Shown: one piece after another, positions 1 through 7,595 of the stretch | How positions within the stretch are numbered: position 1 is the first letter of the stretch | Layout: each line of letters begins with the position of its first letter | DNA from: Nocardia sp. | GTDB taxonomy: Bacteria > Actinomycetota > Actinomycetes > Mycobacteriales > Mycobacteriaceae | Direction: 5' to 3' | Length of the DNA: 37,478 nucleotides | NCBI RefSeq assembly: GCF_025465275.1 | Contig: NZ_JAODNK010000105.1 | Span: 1 to 37,478 of the forward strand | Program-made: the position numbers and the translations under genes | The notes under the pieces: generated by a model | Database searches by the model: none | What the model saw: the letters and a program-made list of their open reading frames with translations, nothing else | What the model was told of the DNA's origin: nothing

Positions 1-224
1 TCATCGGCGGCACCGTGCTGGCCGCCGCTGCGGGCGTCCTGACCATGATGTTCGGCGCCCTCGGCGGCGCCGCGGTCGGTTGCATCCTCGGTATGAGCGT
101 CATCGGCTTCCTCGGCACCCTCGCCGGACAGCTGTTCGTGACCGCCCCGGTCGCCATCCTGGCCGCCGTGCAGTACTTCTCCACCATCAACGAGCCGTCG
201 ATCAACCCGGCCCCGGCCAAGTAA
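1..224 (+). CDS. Small integral membrane protein, 3' part (unknown function)
   Basis: The reading frame is open to the left edge, so the true start lies outside; the stop is TAA at 222-224. The visible part is about 73 residues, Gly/Ala-rich, with two long hydrophobic stretches separated by a short Gly-rich turn, and a short polar tail ending in PAPAK. This suggests two membrane helices with a cytoplasmic or periplasmic tail. I do not recognise the family. It is convergent with the esterase gene and the two share a strong hairpin terminator at 244-278. The coding call rests on the uninterrupted frame, hydrophobic composition and well-placed terminator. Confidence 0.6.
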   Translation, partial: IGGTVLAAAAGVLTMMFGALGGAAVGCILGMSVIGFLGTLAGQLFVTAPVAILAAVQYFSTINEPSINPAPAK

Positions 225-243
225 TTCGACTGCAGTACACAGC

Positions 244-278
244 AAATCCCCCGCCCGGATCACTCGGGCGGGGGATTT
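244..278. terminator. Bidirectional hairpin terminator
   Basis: A perfect 14-bp stem (244-257 pairs with 265-278) with a 7-nt loop. The stem ends in AAA on one side and TTT on the other, so it works in both directions. It sits between the convergent ends of the membrane protein gene (224) and the esterase gene (285). Confidence 0.85.
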
Positions 279-284
279 GTCGTT

Positions 285-1280
285 TCAGGCAGTCTGGGCG
301 ACCTGCGCGGATTCGATTCGGGCACGCACGAATTGGGCCACGTGCGCCAGCGCCGCACGGCTCTCCGGCATGCTCGGGAAGATGGCCATGAACGCGTGCA
401 CCTGGCCGCGCCAGATCTCCAGCGTCGCAGGCACTCCCGAGGCGGCCAGCCGCTGCGCCATGAGCTCGCTGTCGTGCCGCAGCACCTCGTCCTCGGCAAC
501 GATCAGCAGGGCGGGCGGCAGACCGGCGAGCACATTGTTGACGGGCGAGAGCTGCGGATCCAGCCGCCCGTCCACCTCTGCCCCGAGTTTGACCACCGAT
601 TCCAAGGCGGACAACGGAATCAGCGGATCGCGGTGGTAGTTGGGATGCGCGCGCTTCTCGGTGCAGTCCAGGTTCAGTGCCGGACAGAGACCGACCAGAC
701 CGGCGGGCACCGGCAGTCCGGCGTCGCGCGCGCGCAGTGCGGTCGCGAAAGTCATATAGCCACCGGCGGAGTCGCCCGCGAAGACGATGCGCGAGGCGGG
801 CACACCATGTCCGAGCAGCCATTTGTAGGCGGTCAGGCAGTCGGTGACCGAACCCGAGATATCGGTGTCGGGCAGCTGCCGGTACTCGACGCTCACCACC
901 GGCATGCCGGTGCGGCGGGCGATGGCGGCCACCACGGGCCGATGCGTGTCCAGACCGCAGAGGAAGAAGCCGCCGCCGTGCATGTACATGACGACGCCGT
1001 CGCTCATCGCGCTGCGGGCCCCGGCGGGCCGCACGATCTCCATGCGGAAGCCGTTGAGCCGCACCTGCTCCCGTTCCACGCCGCGCGGGGCGGGGCGCAT
1101 TCTGGCCAGAGTGTTGATCACGCCGCTGACGATCGGCATGGCGCCCGCGGAGAGCGGCATGAGTTCGCCGGCGGGGCGGATGGTGGCTCGGCAGGCGGCC
1201 TCGAGGGTGCGTGCGTAGACACTGACATTGCCGGGGTTGATCACCGGATCGGCGGAGTGGACGTTACGGGTCGTCGCCAT
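285..1280 (-). CDS. Alpha/beta hydrolase of the hormone-sensitive lipase (HSL) family, esterase/acetyl-hydrolase
   Basis: A 331-residue serine hydrolase. The HSL signature HGGG (residues 101-104) forms the oxyanion hole and the nucleophile elbow GDSAGG (169-174) carries the catalytic Ser171. Asp264 in AEDEVLRHD and His295 in QVHAF complete the triad. The family hydrolyses short- to medium-chain acyl esters; the substrate here cannot be read from sequence. There is no signal peptide, so it is probably cytoplasmic. The ATG at 1280 follows an AGGTG-like ribosome site at suitable spacing. It is divergent from rmlA across a 244-bp gap and is a single-gene unit ending at the terminator at 244-278. 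Mycobacterial relatives are the Lip esterases, but I cannot assign one. Confidence 0.88.
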   Translation of the reverse strand: MATTRNVHSADPVINPGNVSVYARTLEAACRATIRPAGELMPLSAGAMPIVSGVINTLARMRPAPRGVEREQVRLNGFRMEIVRPAGARSAMSDGVVMYMHGGGFFLCGLDTHRPVVAAIARRTGMPVVSVEYRQLPDTDISGSVTDCLTAYKWLLGHGVPASRIVFAGDSAGGYMTFATALRARDAGLPVPAGLVGLCPALNLDCTEKRAHPNYHRDPLIPLSALESVVKLGAEVDGRLDPQLSPVNNVLAGLPPALLIVAEDEVLRHDSELMAQRLAASGVPATLEIWRGQVHAFMAIFPSMPESRAALAHVAQFVRARIESAQVAQTA

Positions 1281-1524
1281 TGCGCACCTACTTCGTTGTT
1301 GGCGCGCCGAGCCGTTCGTCCGGTGACCGAAGGAGGGCTCGGCACCCGGCGCGGGAGAGTCGGCGCTGACATCTCACATAGCGTTGTTTCAGAACACCAT
1401 GGGAACGTGACCTACGCAACAGATATCGCCGGATCGGTATGGCGGTAAACGGTTGTGATCGTTTCGCCGTCGACTCGGAACCTCCCCGCTCTCGCTCGCG
1501 ATCGAACTGGCAGACTCTTGTGAC
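1281..1524. promoter_or_regulatory. Divergent promoter region, esterase / rmlA
   Basis: This 244-bp gap separates the two divergent starts and holds no convincing gene. Before the rmlA ATG there is no Shine-Dalgarno. A weak -10-like CAGACT (1511-1516) lies 8 nt before the ATG, the same offset as the leaderless-type genes elsewhere in the window, but its first base departs from TAnnnT, so the promoter call is tentative. Confidence 0.35.
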
Positions 1525-2397
1525 ATGCGTGGAATCATCCTGGCGGGCGGCACCGGGTCGCGTTTGCACCCGATTACGCGCGGGGTGAGCAAACAACTTG
1601 TCCCCGTCTACGACAAACCGATGGTGTACTACCCGCTGTCCACCCTCATGCTGGCGGGCATCCGGGACATCCTGGTCATCACCACCCCCGAGGATTCGGC
1701 GGCCTTCCACCGATTGCTGGGCGACGGCGGCCAGTTCGGGCTGAACCTCAGCTATGTCGTACAGCCGGAACCGGACGGGCTGGCGCGGGCCTTCGTACTC
1801 GGCGCGGACCACATCGGGAACGAGCCCGCGGCACTGGTGCTGGGCGACAACATCTTCCACGGTCCCGGTCTGGGCACCAATCTGCGCCGCTACGCCGACG
1901 TCGACGGCGGTGCGGTCTTCGCCTACCGGGTATCGGACCCGACCGCGTACGGCGTGGTCGAATTCGCCGACGGCAAGGCCATTTCCATCGAGGAGAAGCC
2001 GAAGGCGCCGCGCTCCAGCTACGCGATTCCCGGGCTGTACTTCTACGACAACGACGTCCTCGAGATCGCGCGCGATCTGAAGCCGTCCGACCGCGGCGAA
2101 TACGAGATCACCGATATCAACCGCGCGTACCTCGAACAGGGCCGCCTGAACGTCGAGGTGCTGCACCGCGGCACCGCCTGGCTCGACACCGGCACCTTCG
2201 ATTCGCTGCTGGCCGCCGCCAATTACGTGCGCACCATCGAAGAGCGGCAGGGCCTGAAGATCGGCGTGCCCGAGGAAGTGGCCTGGCGTATGCGATTCAT
2301 CGACGACGAACAGTTGCGGGCGGCGGCCGAACCACTGGTGCGCTCCGGATACGGCGCCTACCTGCTGGGCCTGCTGGAACAGGGACGAGACGAATGA
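1525..2397 (+). CDS. rmlA: Glucose-1-phosphate thymidylyltransferase RmlA
   Basis: A 290-residue nucleotidyltransferase making dTDP-glucose from glucose-1-phosphate and dTTP, the first step of dTDP-L-rhamnose synthesis. The N-terminus has the pyrophosphorylase signature GGTGSRL (8-14) followed by SKQLVPVYDKP, which contributes the catalytic lysine region. Further family hallmarks are LVLGDNIFHG, the EEKP motif, and GEYEITDIN and WLDTGTFDSL in the C-terminal half. Length matches bacterial RmlA (about 290 residues). As I remember it, M. tuberculosis RmlA aligns along the whole length. Rhamnose is part of the linker joining arabinogalactan to peptidoglycan. The stop overlaps the rmlC start (ATGA at 2394-2397), so the two are translationally coupled; rmlB and rmlD are not in the window. 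Confidence 0.96.
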   Translation: MRGIILAGGTGSRLHPITRGVSKQLVPVYDKPMVYYPLSTLMLAGIRDILVITTPEDSAAFHRLLGDGGQFGLNLSYVVQPEPDGLARAFVLGADHIGNEPAALVLGDNIFHGPGLGTNLRRYADVDGGAVFAYRVSDPTAYGVVEFADGKAISIEEKPKAPRSSYAIPGLYFYDNDVLEIARDLKPSDRGEYEITDINRAYLEQGRLNVEVLHRGTAWLDTGTFDSLLAAANYVRTIEERQGLKIGVPEEVAWRMRFIDDEQLRAAAEPLVRSGYGAYLLGLLEQGRDE

Positions 2398-2966
2398 GCA
2401 TGCGGATTCGGGAACTGTCGATTCCGGGCGCCTGGGAATTCACCCCCAGCCTGCACGGCGACGAGCGCGGGGTCTTCGCCGAGACCTTCAAGTCCTCGGA
2501 GTTCGAAAAGGTGGTGGGGCGGCCGTTCGACCTGCTCCAGGTCAATACCTCCACCTCGGCCGCCGGCGTGCTGCGCGGCATCCACTACACCGAAACCCCG
2601 CCCGGCCAGGCCAAATACGTGACCTGCGTACGCGGGGCCTTCCTGGATGTGGTCGTGGATCTGCGGCCCGATTCGCCGACGTTCCGGCAGTGGGACAGCG
2701 TTGTCATCGACGATGTGGAGCGCAAATCGGTATTCCTCGCCGAAGGCCTCGGCCATGCGCTGCTGTCCCTGGCAGACGATTCCACCGTCATCTACCTGTG
2801 CTCGCTGGAGTACGCACCCGAATTCGACCGGGATCTGGACGCTTTCGACCCGGACCTGGGTATCGAATGGCCCGCGGTGGATCGCAACGGCGATCCGATG
2901 ACGTTCACCCGCTCCTCCAAGGACGCCGCGGCCCCGCGCCTCGCAGACCTCAGACTTCTCCGCTGA
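2394..2966 (+). CDS. rmlC: dTDP-4-dehydrorhamnose 3,5-epimerase RmlC
   Basis: A 190-residue cupin enzyme that epimerises dTDP-4-keto-6-deoxyglucose at C3 and C5. Family features are GVLRGIHY with the catalytic His64, QAKYVTCVRGAFLDVVVDLR (71-90), EGLGHALL at about 117-124, and Tyr134 in TVIYLCS. It resembles mycobacterial RmlC more than enterobacterial RmlC (for example the EGLxHxxL region in place of PPGFAHGF) and is slightly shorter at the C-terminus. The ATG at 2394 overlaps the rmlA stop in ATGA. In M. tuberculosis rmlA and rmlC are, as I recall, at separate loci, so this pairing is a different arrangement. The gene is followed by a repeat element and a hairpin terminator. Confidence 0.94.
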   Translation: MSMRIRELSIPGAWEFTPSLHGDERGVFAETFKSSEFEKVVGRPFDLLQVNTSTSAAGVLRGIHYTETPPGQAKYVTCVRGAFLDVVVDLRPDSPTFRQWDSVVIDDVERKSVFLAEGLGHALLSLADDSTVIYLCSLEYAPEFDRDLDAFDPDLGIEWPAVDRNGDPMTFTRSSKDAAAPRLADLRLLR

Positions 2967-2996
2967 CCCCGTCACAGCACCCCGTCACACAACCCC

Positions 2997-3079
2997 GTCA
3001 TCCCGGCAGGCTTTTGGCCGGGATCCACGGTGACCCACTATGTCCGTGTGGATCCCGGCCGAAAGCGCGCTGGGATGAC
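2997..3079. repeat. Dispersed palindromic repeat, full copy 1
   Basis: Two 32-bp arms (2997-3028 and 3048-3079) are inverted copies of each other with 28 of 32 positions matching, separated by 19 nt. The outer ends read GTCATCCC and the inner ends GGGATCCAC. Closely related arms occur at 9400-9431 and 20725-20810. No transposase is present, so this is a REP- or MITE-like non-autonomous element. Short CCCGTCA repeats lie immediately upstream (about 2968-3000). Confidence 0.85.
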
Positions 3080-3082
3080 GAA

Positions 3083-3110
3083 GGGCGCACCGCGTAATCG
3101 CGGTGCGCCC
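3083..3110. terminator. Hairpin terminator between rmlC and the MFS gene
   Basis: A perfect 12-bp GC-rich stem (3083-3094 with 3099-3110) with a TAAT loop, followed by CAGTGCTTTTCTT. It lies between the convergent ends of rmlC and the exporter gene and probably serves both. Confidence 0.8.
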
Positions 3111-3176
3111 CAGTGCTTTTCTTCGGTCGGCCGGATCGTCGCCCGTGTGAGCGGCGGGCACGGCCCGGCGGGTGCC

Positions 3177-4673
3177 TCAGCCGACCAGTGCGACCTCGGC
3201 TTCCTTCGCCGCTTCCTTGCGGCCACGCCACTTGGGCAGGAAGGACGTGAGGGCGACCAGGGCGCCGACAATGGCTACGCCGGCGGCGAATTGGAGGCCG
3301 GGGCGGAAGTTGTCGAGGGCTTCGGCCGGGGTGGTACCGGTGTGCGAGCCGGAGGAGATGATCGCGGTGGTCACCGCGAGCACAATGGCGGCACCGACCT
3401 GCATGGAGGTTTGCAGCACGCCGGCTGCCAGGCCCTGTTCGTCGTCATCGATACCGCTGGTGGCCTGAATATTGATGGCGGGGAAGCCGACCCAGCCGAT
3501 GCCGACCAGCAGCACGGCGGGCAGGAGCACGGTCAGGTAGGCCGGCGATGTGTCCAGGCGCAGGTACATCAGGTAGCCGATGGCCATGATCACCATGGTG
3601 ACCGCGATGATCGGGCCGGTGCCGAAACGATCGACCAGCTTGTCGGAGATGAAGGCCGAGGCGACGACCAGCACACCGACCGGCAGCAGGGCGAGCGACA
3701 GGTGCAGCGGCGTCCAGCCGAGCGTGTCCTGCAGGTACAGCGTGGTGATGAACTGCCAGCTGAAGAACGATCCGGCGACCGCGATGATGGCCACGCTGGC
3801 TCGCCACAGGGTCGGCTTCTTCAGGATGCCGAGCCGGACCAGCGGGTAGCGCACCCGCTTCTCGACCGCGACGAAGCCGGCGAAAAGTGCGGCGGTGACC
3901 ACGAACGAGAGGATGGTGCGGGCCGAAGCCCAGCCGGCCTGGGGCGCCGAGACCACGGTGTAGACCAGCAGCAGCATGCCCGCGGTGGACAGCAGCGCGC
4001 CGAGCAGATCGTGACCGCCCTCTTCGGCGGGCTTGTCCTTGGGCACCAGGTAGAAGGCGGCGATCAGTGCGGCGATCGCGATCGGGAAGGGCAGCAGGAA
4101 GGTCCAGCGCCAGCCGAAGCCGGTCATCAGACCACCGAACAGCAGGCCCATGGAATAGCCACCGGCGCCGAACACGGTGTAGATGGACAGCGCCTTGTTG
4201 CGGGCGGGTCCTTCGGCGAAATTCGTTGTGATGATGGAGAGTCCGGTCGGCGCGGTGAACGCGGCGGCCAGGCCCTTCACGAAACGGGTGAGGATCAGCA
4301 GCGCGGCGGAGCTGACCAGGGCGCCACCCAGGGAGGCGATGGCGAAGACGGCCAGTGCGATCAGGAAGACCTTGCGGCGGCCGAGCAGGTCGGCGGTGCG
4401 ACCGCCGAGCAGCAGCAGGCCGCCGTAGCCCAGGACGTAGCCGGACACCAGCCACTGCAGGGTGGAGGTTTCGAGGTGGAGTTCGGTGCCGATGGACGGC
4501 AGTGCGACGCCGATCATCGACACATCGAGGCCGTCGAGGAACAGCACGATGCACAGGGTGATGAGCATGCCCCAGAGCCGAGGTGTCCACTGCGTGGAGG
4601 TGTCGGCCGCGGCGCTCACTGCGGGGCGAGTGTCTGTGGAAGTCACGAGAGAGGACGGTACATGCACACGCAT
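3177..4673 (-). CDS. MFS drug exporter, DHA2 (14-TMS, EmrB/QacA) family
   Basis: A 498-residue polytopic protein, the size of 14-helix drug:proton antiporters. After a polar N-terminus of about 35 residues the first helix ends in the family pattern LDGLDVSMIGVALPSI, and a motif A-like loop RTADLLGRRKV follows helix 2. The rest alternates hydrophobic helices with short loops; the C-terminal tail is charged (KWRGRKEAAKEAE). It should export hydrophobic or cationic compounds using the proton gradient; substrate unknown. The ATG at 4673 lacks a Shine-Dalgarno, and in-frame GTG codons just downstream are alternative starts. It is divergent from a MarR gene 60 bp away, the usual layout of an exporter under a ligand-responsive repressor. 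Confidence 0.9.
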   Translation of the reverse strand: MRVHVPSSLVTSTDTRPAVSAAADTSTQWTPRLWGMLITLCIVLFLDGLDVSMIGVALPSIGTELHLETSTLQWLVSGYVLGYGGLLLLGGRTADLLGRRKVFLIALAVFAIASLGGALVSSAALLILTRFVKGLAAAFTAPTGLSIITTNFAEGPARNKALSIYTVFGAGGYSMGLLFGGLMTGFGWRWTFLLPFPIAIAALIAAFYLVPKDKPAEEGGHDLLGALLSTAGMLLLVYTVVSAPQAGWASARTILSFVVTAALFAGFVAVEKRVRYPLVRLGILKKPTLWRASVAIIAVAGSFFSWQFITTLYLQDTLGWTPLHLSLALLPVGVLVVASAFISDKLVDRFGTGPIIAVTMVIMAIGYLMYLRLDTSPAYLTVLLPAVLLVGIGWVGFPAINIQATSGIDDDEQGLAAGVLQTSMQVGAAIVLAVTTAIISSGSHTGTTPAEALDNFRPGLQFAAGVAIVGALVALTSFLPKWRGRKEAAKEAEVALVG

Positions 4674-4692
4674 TTATTGTCTACACATTTAA
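4673..4692. promoter_or_regulatory. Candidate MarR operator (imperfect palindrome)
   Basis: TTTATTGT-CTAC-ACATTTAA is an imperfect 8-4-8 inverted repeat (6 of 8 positions pair) lying across the exporter start codon and about 30 nt upstream of the marR -10. AT-rich palindromes of this size are typical MarR-family sites. The assignment is inference from position and shape. Confidence 0.4.
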
Positions 4693-4697
4693 TGCAG

Positions 4698-4726
4698 TTG
4701 CATGGGTTGCGTCTGCGGGCTAGAAT
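4698..4726 (+). promoter_or_regulatory. Sigma-A-type promoter of the MarR gene
   Basis: TTGCAT (4698-4703) and TAGAAT (4721-4726) are separated by exactly 17 nt. The expected transcription start falls at or next to the ATG at 4734, 7 nt after the -10, so the mRNA is probably leaderless. Confidence 0.65.
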
Positions 4727-4733
4727 CGCCGAC

Positions 4734-5132
4734 ATGCCGAAGTCGACAACGCCTGTCGAGCAGGTCGTTCCTGACGCCCTGGTAGCACAATGGCGCGATC
4801 TGCTGAGCCGGCACGCGACGACCTCCTGCGCCCTCGAAAAGGAATTGCAAGGCCGCCACCACCTCGGGCTCAGCGAATTCGAAACCCTGGACCGGCTTAT
4901 GGACGCCGGTGGCGAGACCTACAAGATGAGCGATCTCGCCAATGACATCCACCTCAGCCAGAGCGCACTCAGCCGCGCCGTGGCCAGGCTGGAACGCGAC
5001 GGACTCGTCAACCGCACCCTCTGTACCGATGACCGGCGGGCCATCTTCGTCTGCCTCACCGACAAGGGGCGTGAACTACATTCCGCGGCCGCACCGACGC
5101 ACCGCGAGGTGCTGCAGCAGTCGCTGCACTGA
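4734..5132 (+). CDS. MarR-family transcriptional regulator
   Basis: A 132-residue winged-helix protein. The DNA-binding core is visible as KMSDLANDIHLSQSALSRAVARL (helix-turn-helix, about residues 65-87), then ERDGLVNRTLCTDDRRAIFVCLTDKG, in which DDRR and LTDKG form the characteristic wing. The short N- and C-terminal helices would form the dimer interface. I chose the ATG at 4734 because a -10 TAGAAT lies 7 nt upstream and the domain starts soon after it; an in-frame ATG at 4692 would place the start upstream of that promoter. It is divergent from the MFS exporter and probably represses it, and perhaps itself, until a ligand binds. Confidence 0.88.
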   Translation: MPKSTTPVEQVVPDALVAQWRDLLSRHATTSCALEKELQGRHHLGLSEFETLDRLMDAGGETYKMSDLANDIHLSQSALSRAVARLERDGLVNRTLCTDDRRAIFVCLTDKGRELHSAAAPTHREVLQQSLH

Positions 5133-5138
5133 AGCAGT

Positions 5139-5168
5139 CCGCCCCGTCATGCGGGCATGACGGGGCGG
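5139..5168. terminator. Hairpin terminator between marR and the XRE regulator
   Basis: A GC-rich perfect stem of 13 bp (5139-5151 with 5156-5168) and a CGGG loop, between the convergent genes ending at 5132 and 5187. There is no clear T-tract. Confidence 0.7.
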
Positions 5169-5186
5169 TGCTCGCGCACGTGACGC

Positions 5187-6059
5187 TCAGACGGTGGCGC
5201 GGATCGTATCGATCATCGGAAGTGCGTCCACCGCAACGGAAGCCGCGGCCGCGAACGCCTCGCGATAGCGCTCCACATCGTGTTCCTTGTCCAGGTACGA
5301 GGATCCGGTGAGGGATTCGACGTACACCACCGGCGGTTCGGCGTTTTCGCCTGTGGCAGCGGGGAATTCGAGCAGCACGAAGCGCCCGGCATCCATGCCG
5401 TGGTGATAACCGCAGTCCGCGGGCAGCAGGCGCAACCGCACATTCGACAGTTCGCCGAGTTTGCGCAGCCGTTCCAACTGGCCGACGGTCACCTCGTCGC
5501 CGCCGATGCGATGCCAGAGCACCGCCTCGGAGATCACCACATCCACCTGCAGCGGTGATTCGGCGCGGGTGAGCAGCGATTGCCGGGCGGTGCGGACCCG
5601 CACGCGGCGGTCCATCTGCTCGGCGGAGATGCCCGGATAGGCACCCGCCAGCACCGCGCGCATATACGCCTCGGTTTGCAAAAGCCCTGGCACCAGCTCA
5701 TTTTCGTAGGTGGTGAGCCGGGCGGCCGCCTCCTCCAGGCCGATGTAGACCTCGTACCCCTCGTCGATCACATCGCCGAATTCGGTCCACCAGCCGCGGG
5801 CCTTGGTCTCCCGGGCCAGGGCGGTGAGCGGCTCGATAGCGTCCTCGGGAGCGCCGTAGATGCGGCACATGGCCTCGACATCCAGGCTGCGCAGCGAGGT
5901 CTGCCCGGTTTCGATGCGCCAGATCTTGGCCTCGGACCATTCCAGCCGCTGCGCTGCCACCCGGGTCGTCATCCGCGCGCGATTACGCAGGTCACGCAGG
6001 TGCCGGCCCAATTGCCGCCGCGGCATGGTGGATCCGGTGATCCCCTGTGGTAGTGCCAT
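5187..6059 (-). CDS. XRE-family regulator with DUF5753 domain
   Basis: A 290-residue protein with an N-terminal helix-turn-helix (about residues 14-75: LGRHLRDLRNRARMTTRVAA, then LEWSEAKIWRIETGQTSL) and a DUF5753 sensor-like domain (about 105-280), recognisable by ENELVPGLLQTEAYMRAVL, RQSLL, the WHRIGG region and the C-terminal VVYVESLTGSSYLD. This architecture is very common in Streptomyces and Nocardia, where it is often encoded next to a small DUF397 protein and treated as an antitoxin-like regulator (Scr1 type). No DUF397 gene is adjacent here. The ATG at 6059 is preceded by a purine-rich AAGGGGGAGGG. Its targets are unknown. Confidence 0.85.
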   Translation of the reverse strand: MALPQGITGSTMPRRQLGRHLRDLRNRARMTTRVAAQRLEWSEAKIWRIETGQTSLRSLDVEAMCRIYGAPEDAIEPLTALARETKARGWWTEFGDVIDEGYEVYIGLEEAAARLTTYENELVPGLLQTEAYMRAVLAGAYPGISAEQMDRRVRVRTARQSLLTRAESPLQVDVVISEAVLWHRIGGDEVTVGQLERLRKLGELSNVRLRLLPADCGYHHGMDAGRFVLLEFPAATGENAEPPVVYVESLTGSSYLDKEHDVERYREAFAAAASVAVDALPMIDTIRATV

Positions 6060-6099
6060 CCCTCCCCCTTACGAGTCATGCGATCGCATTGTCGCACAA

Positions 6100-6684
6100 T
6101 TATTTGCGCGACGACCGCCCGCGATAGCGCCAGAACTGCACGGCCCGAACGTCTTCCGACAATTGATTGACCGGTTCCGCCACATCCGAAAGGGCCTGGA
6201 ACAGGTCGTCCGCCAACTCGGAGATGTGTTCCACCCGGGTGGCCAGTCGCGAAGCATTGAGCACGAACTCCAGCAGCAGTCGCACCACCGCGGCGATCGT
6301 CAGGCCGAGCGGGATCGCGAAAACGACCGCGAAAACCACACCCAGCCATGCCGAAGCACGCCACAGCCCCACGGTTCCGACGATCGGCACGGCGAAAGCG
6401 CCTGCCAGGCCCAATAGATACGCCAGGGGCAGCAGGGTGCGGGTGGCGGAGCGCTTGAACTGCAGGTCCAGCAGCGACTTGGCCGCCTCCACACTCCAGG
6501 AGCCGAAAGCACTTGGGCTGGTGAAGGGTTCGACCGGCTGCTCTTCGATCGCGGCCTCCACTTCGAGCCGCCGATTCATGCGCCGGGTCGCGGAATCCTT
6601 GAAGGCCGCCCATCGCCCGACCTCGAACTCCGCGGCCTCGAGCGCCTCGAGTTCCGCTGCGTTCCCGCCCGATTGATCGGTCAT
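6100..6684 (-). CDS. DUF4282-like membrane protein
   Basis: A 194-residue protein with a charged N-terminal half (residues 1-80, acidic then Lys/Arg-rich), two hydrophobic helices (about 84-105 and 110-135) and an amphipathic C-terminal segment ending in RYRGRSSRK. The stretch SLLDLQFKRSATRTLLPLAY before the first helix and VVRLLLEFVLNASRLA after the second match the layout of DUF4282 proteins. Function is unknown. The ATG at 6684 has GGAG about 9 nt upstream. It lies 40 nt upstream of the XRE gene on the same strand, so the two may be co-transcribed. The family call is from motif memory. Confidence 0.7.
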   Translation of the reverse strand: MTDQSGGNAAELEALEAAEFEVGRWAAFKDSATRRMNRRLEVEAAIEEQPVEPFTSPSAFGSWSVEAAKSLLDLQFKRSATRTLLPLAYLLGLAGAFAVPIVGTVGLWRASAWLGVVFAVVFAIPLGLTIAAVVRLLLEFVLNASRLATRVEHISELADDLFQALSDVAEPVNQLSEDVRAVQFWRYRGRSSRK

Positions 6685-7035
6685 GCCGACGATCTCCTCT
6701 CCCGCAGATCTTTTCGACCAAGCGAAGTCTCATCGTTATCTCCGCACCGGGACAGCTCGAAACAGTGTGTTCTAGAACACTTCCCGGCTTTTTCCGTACG
6801 AACCAGGCAGCGGGAGCCGATACCTCCCTTGACGCCGTCTTCGCAGGCAGCGGCCCTCGGGTCCGGATTTGTCCCATATGTGCCAGAGGCACACGTGTGA
6901 CAACTCCAACCGCGAGGCCTCTCTTTTGGAGGCTCAAACAGTGACTCCAGAAAATGCGCCTGTAACGCAACGAGCATCCGGTTCCGATACCTGGCACAGA
7001 GCAGGACGTAGATCTACCGGGGAATGGAGAAACCA
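6685..7035. promoter_or_regulatory. Intergenic regulatory region with palindromes
   Basis: This 351-bp gap between divergent genes holds no gene I can support. It contains a perfect 14-bp palindrome (6767-6780, listed separately), a second inverted repeat TGTGCC-AGA-GGCACA (6879-6893) and an overlapping ACACGTGT palindrome (6891-6898). These are candidate operator sites for the flanking genes. I cannot place -35 and -10 boxes with confidence. Confidence 0.4.
6767..6780. promoter_or_regulatory. Perfect 14-bp palindrome, candidate operator
   Basis: GTGTTCTAGAACAC reads the same on both strands. It lies 87 nt upstream of the DUF4282-like gene start (6684), in promoter range. It resembles a dimeric repressor site; I cannot name the regulator. 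The adjacent XRE regulator is one candidate. Confidence 0.5.
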
Positions 7036-7518
7036 GTGCGTACGACGTTTTCGTCTTCCGCCATGGCGGCAGCACTGGCCGCCTCCACGCAGGAATACAC
7101 CGAGCGTGGATGGACGGTCGCCGAAACGGCCAATGGAATCAGCCTGATCACCGACGAGAACTTGTCGGGTATCGAAGTCACCGGCGACACCGCCGCCTTC
7201 GTACGGCGCTTCCTTCGGGCCAATGACCTGACCGGACCGATCATCGAGATCCCGGGCGCCGAGCGCCGCGAGATCCATCTGGTCACCGGGCTTCGCAAGG
7301 CCGCTCTGGCCCTCGAGGCACTGCGCGCGGCCGGTGCGGTCGTGCACACCGACGGTGCGGGCATCCCGCTGCCGCCGACCCAGCTGTTCGACGGCTCGGC
7401 CTGCTGGAGCGTTGCTCCGCACGAGGCGCGCTGGATCCCGCCCGTGGTGGCGATCTCCGCCGCCGTTCGCGCCGCCGCCAAGGGCGTCCGGCCGCAGGTG
7501 GCCCGCATCGCCTCCTGA
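7036..7518 (+). CDS. Conserved hypothetical protein (160 aa)
   Basis: I do not recognise a named family with confidence. The protein starts VRTTFSSSAMAAALAAS and has an N-terminal region containing WTVAE and GISLITDE, a middle helical part (LRKAALALEALRAAGAVV) and a C-terminal part with IPLPPTQLF, CWSVAPHEARWIPPVV and AKGVRPQVARIAS. The IPLPP and W-x-P pattern is faintly reminiscent of the N-terminal domain of bifunctional primase/polymerase proteins, but this is weak. I prefer the GTG at 7036 because GGAGA (7026-7030) lies 5 nt upstream; an ATG at 7024 would have its only purine run directly abutting it. It is a single gene followed by a strong terminator. Confidence 0.7.
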   Translation: MRTTFSSSAMAAALAASTQEYTERGWTVAETANGISLITDENLSGIEVTGDTAAFVRRFLRANDLTGPIIEIPGAERREIHLVTGLRKAALALEALRAAGAVVHTDGAGIPLPPTQLFDGSACWSVAPHEARWIPPVVAISAAVRAAAKGVRPQVARIAS

Positions 7519-7563
7519 AGCGAATAGGCGCTCTTCCCGCTAGCGGATAGCCCAGAACCCTCG

Positions 7564-7595
7564 AAACCGCGGATGCTCCCCGGCATCCGCGGTTT
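7564..7595 (+). terminator. Rho-independent terminator
   Basis: A perfect 13-bp stem (7564-7576 with 7583-7595), 6-nt loop and a T-run at the end of the right arm. It follows the 160-residue gene by 45 nt. Confidence 0.85.

Noticed and set aside
2997..3079. Rho-independent terminator for rmlC
   Set aside because: The long imperfect arms recur at unrelated sites, including inside a gene, so it is better described as a repeat element. A cleaner terminator lies right after it at 3083-3110.
3030..4733. Long open frame upstream of and continuous with marR, antisense to the MFS exporter
   Set aside because: It is the mirror of a well-supported transporter gene in GC-rich DNA, has Gly/Asp/Gln/His-biased composition and no domain. 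The real marR begins at 4734.
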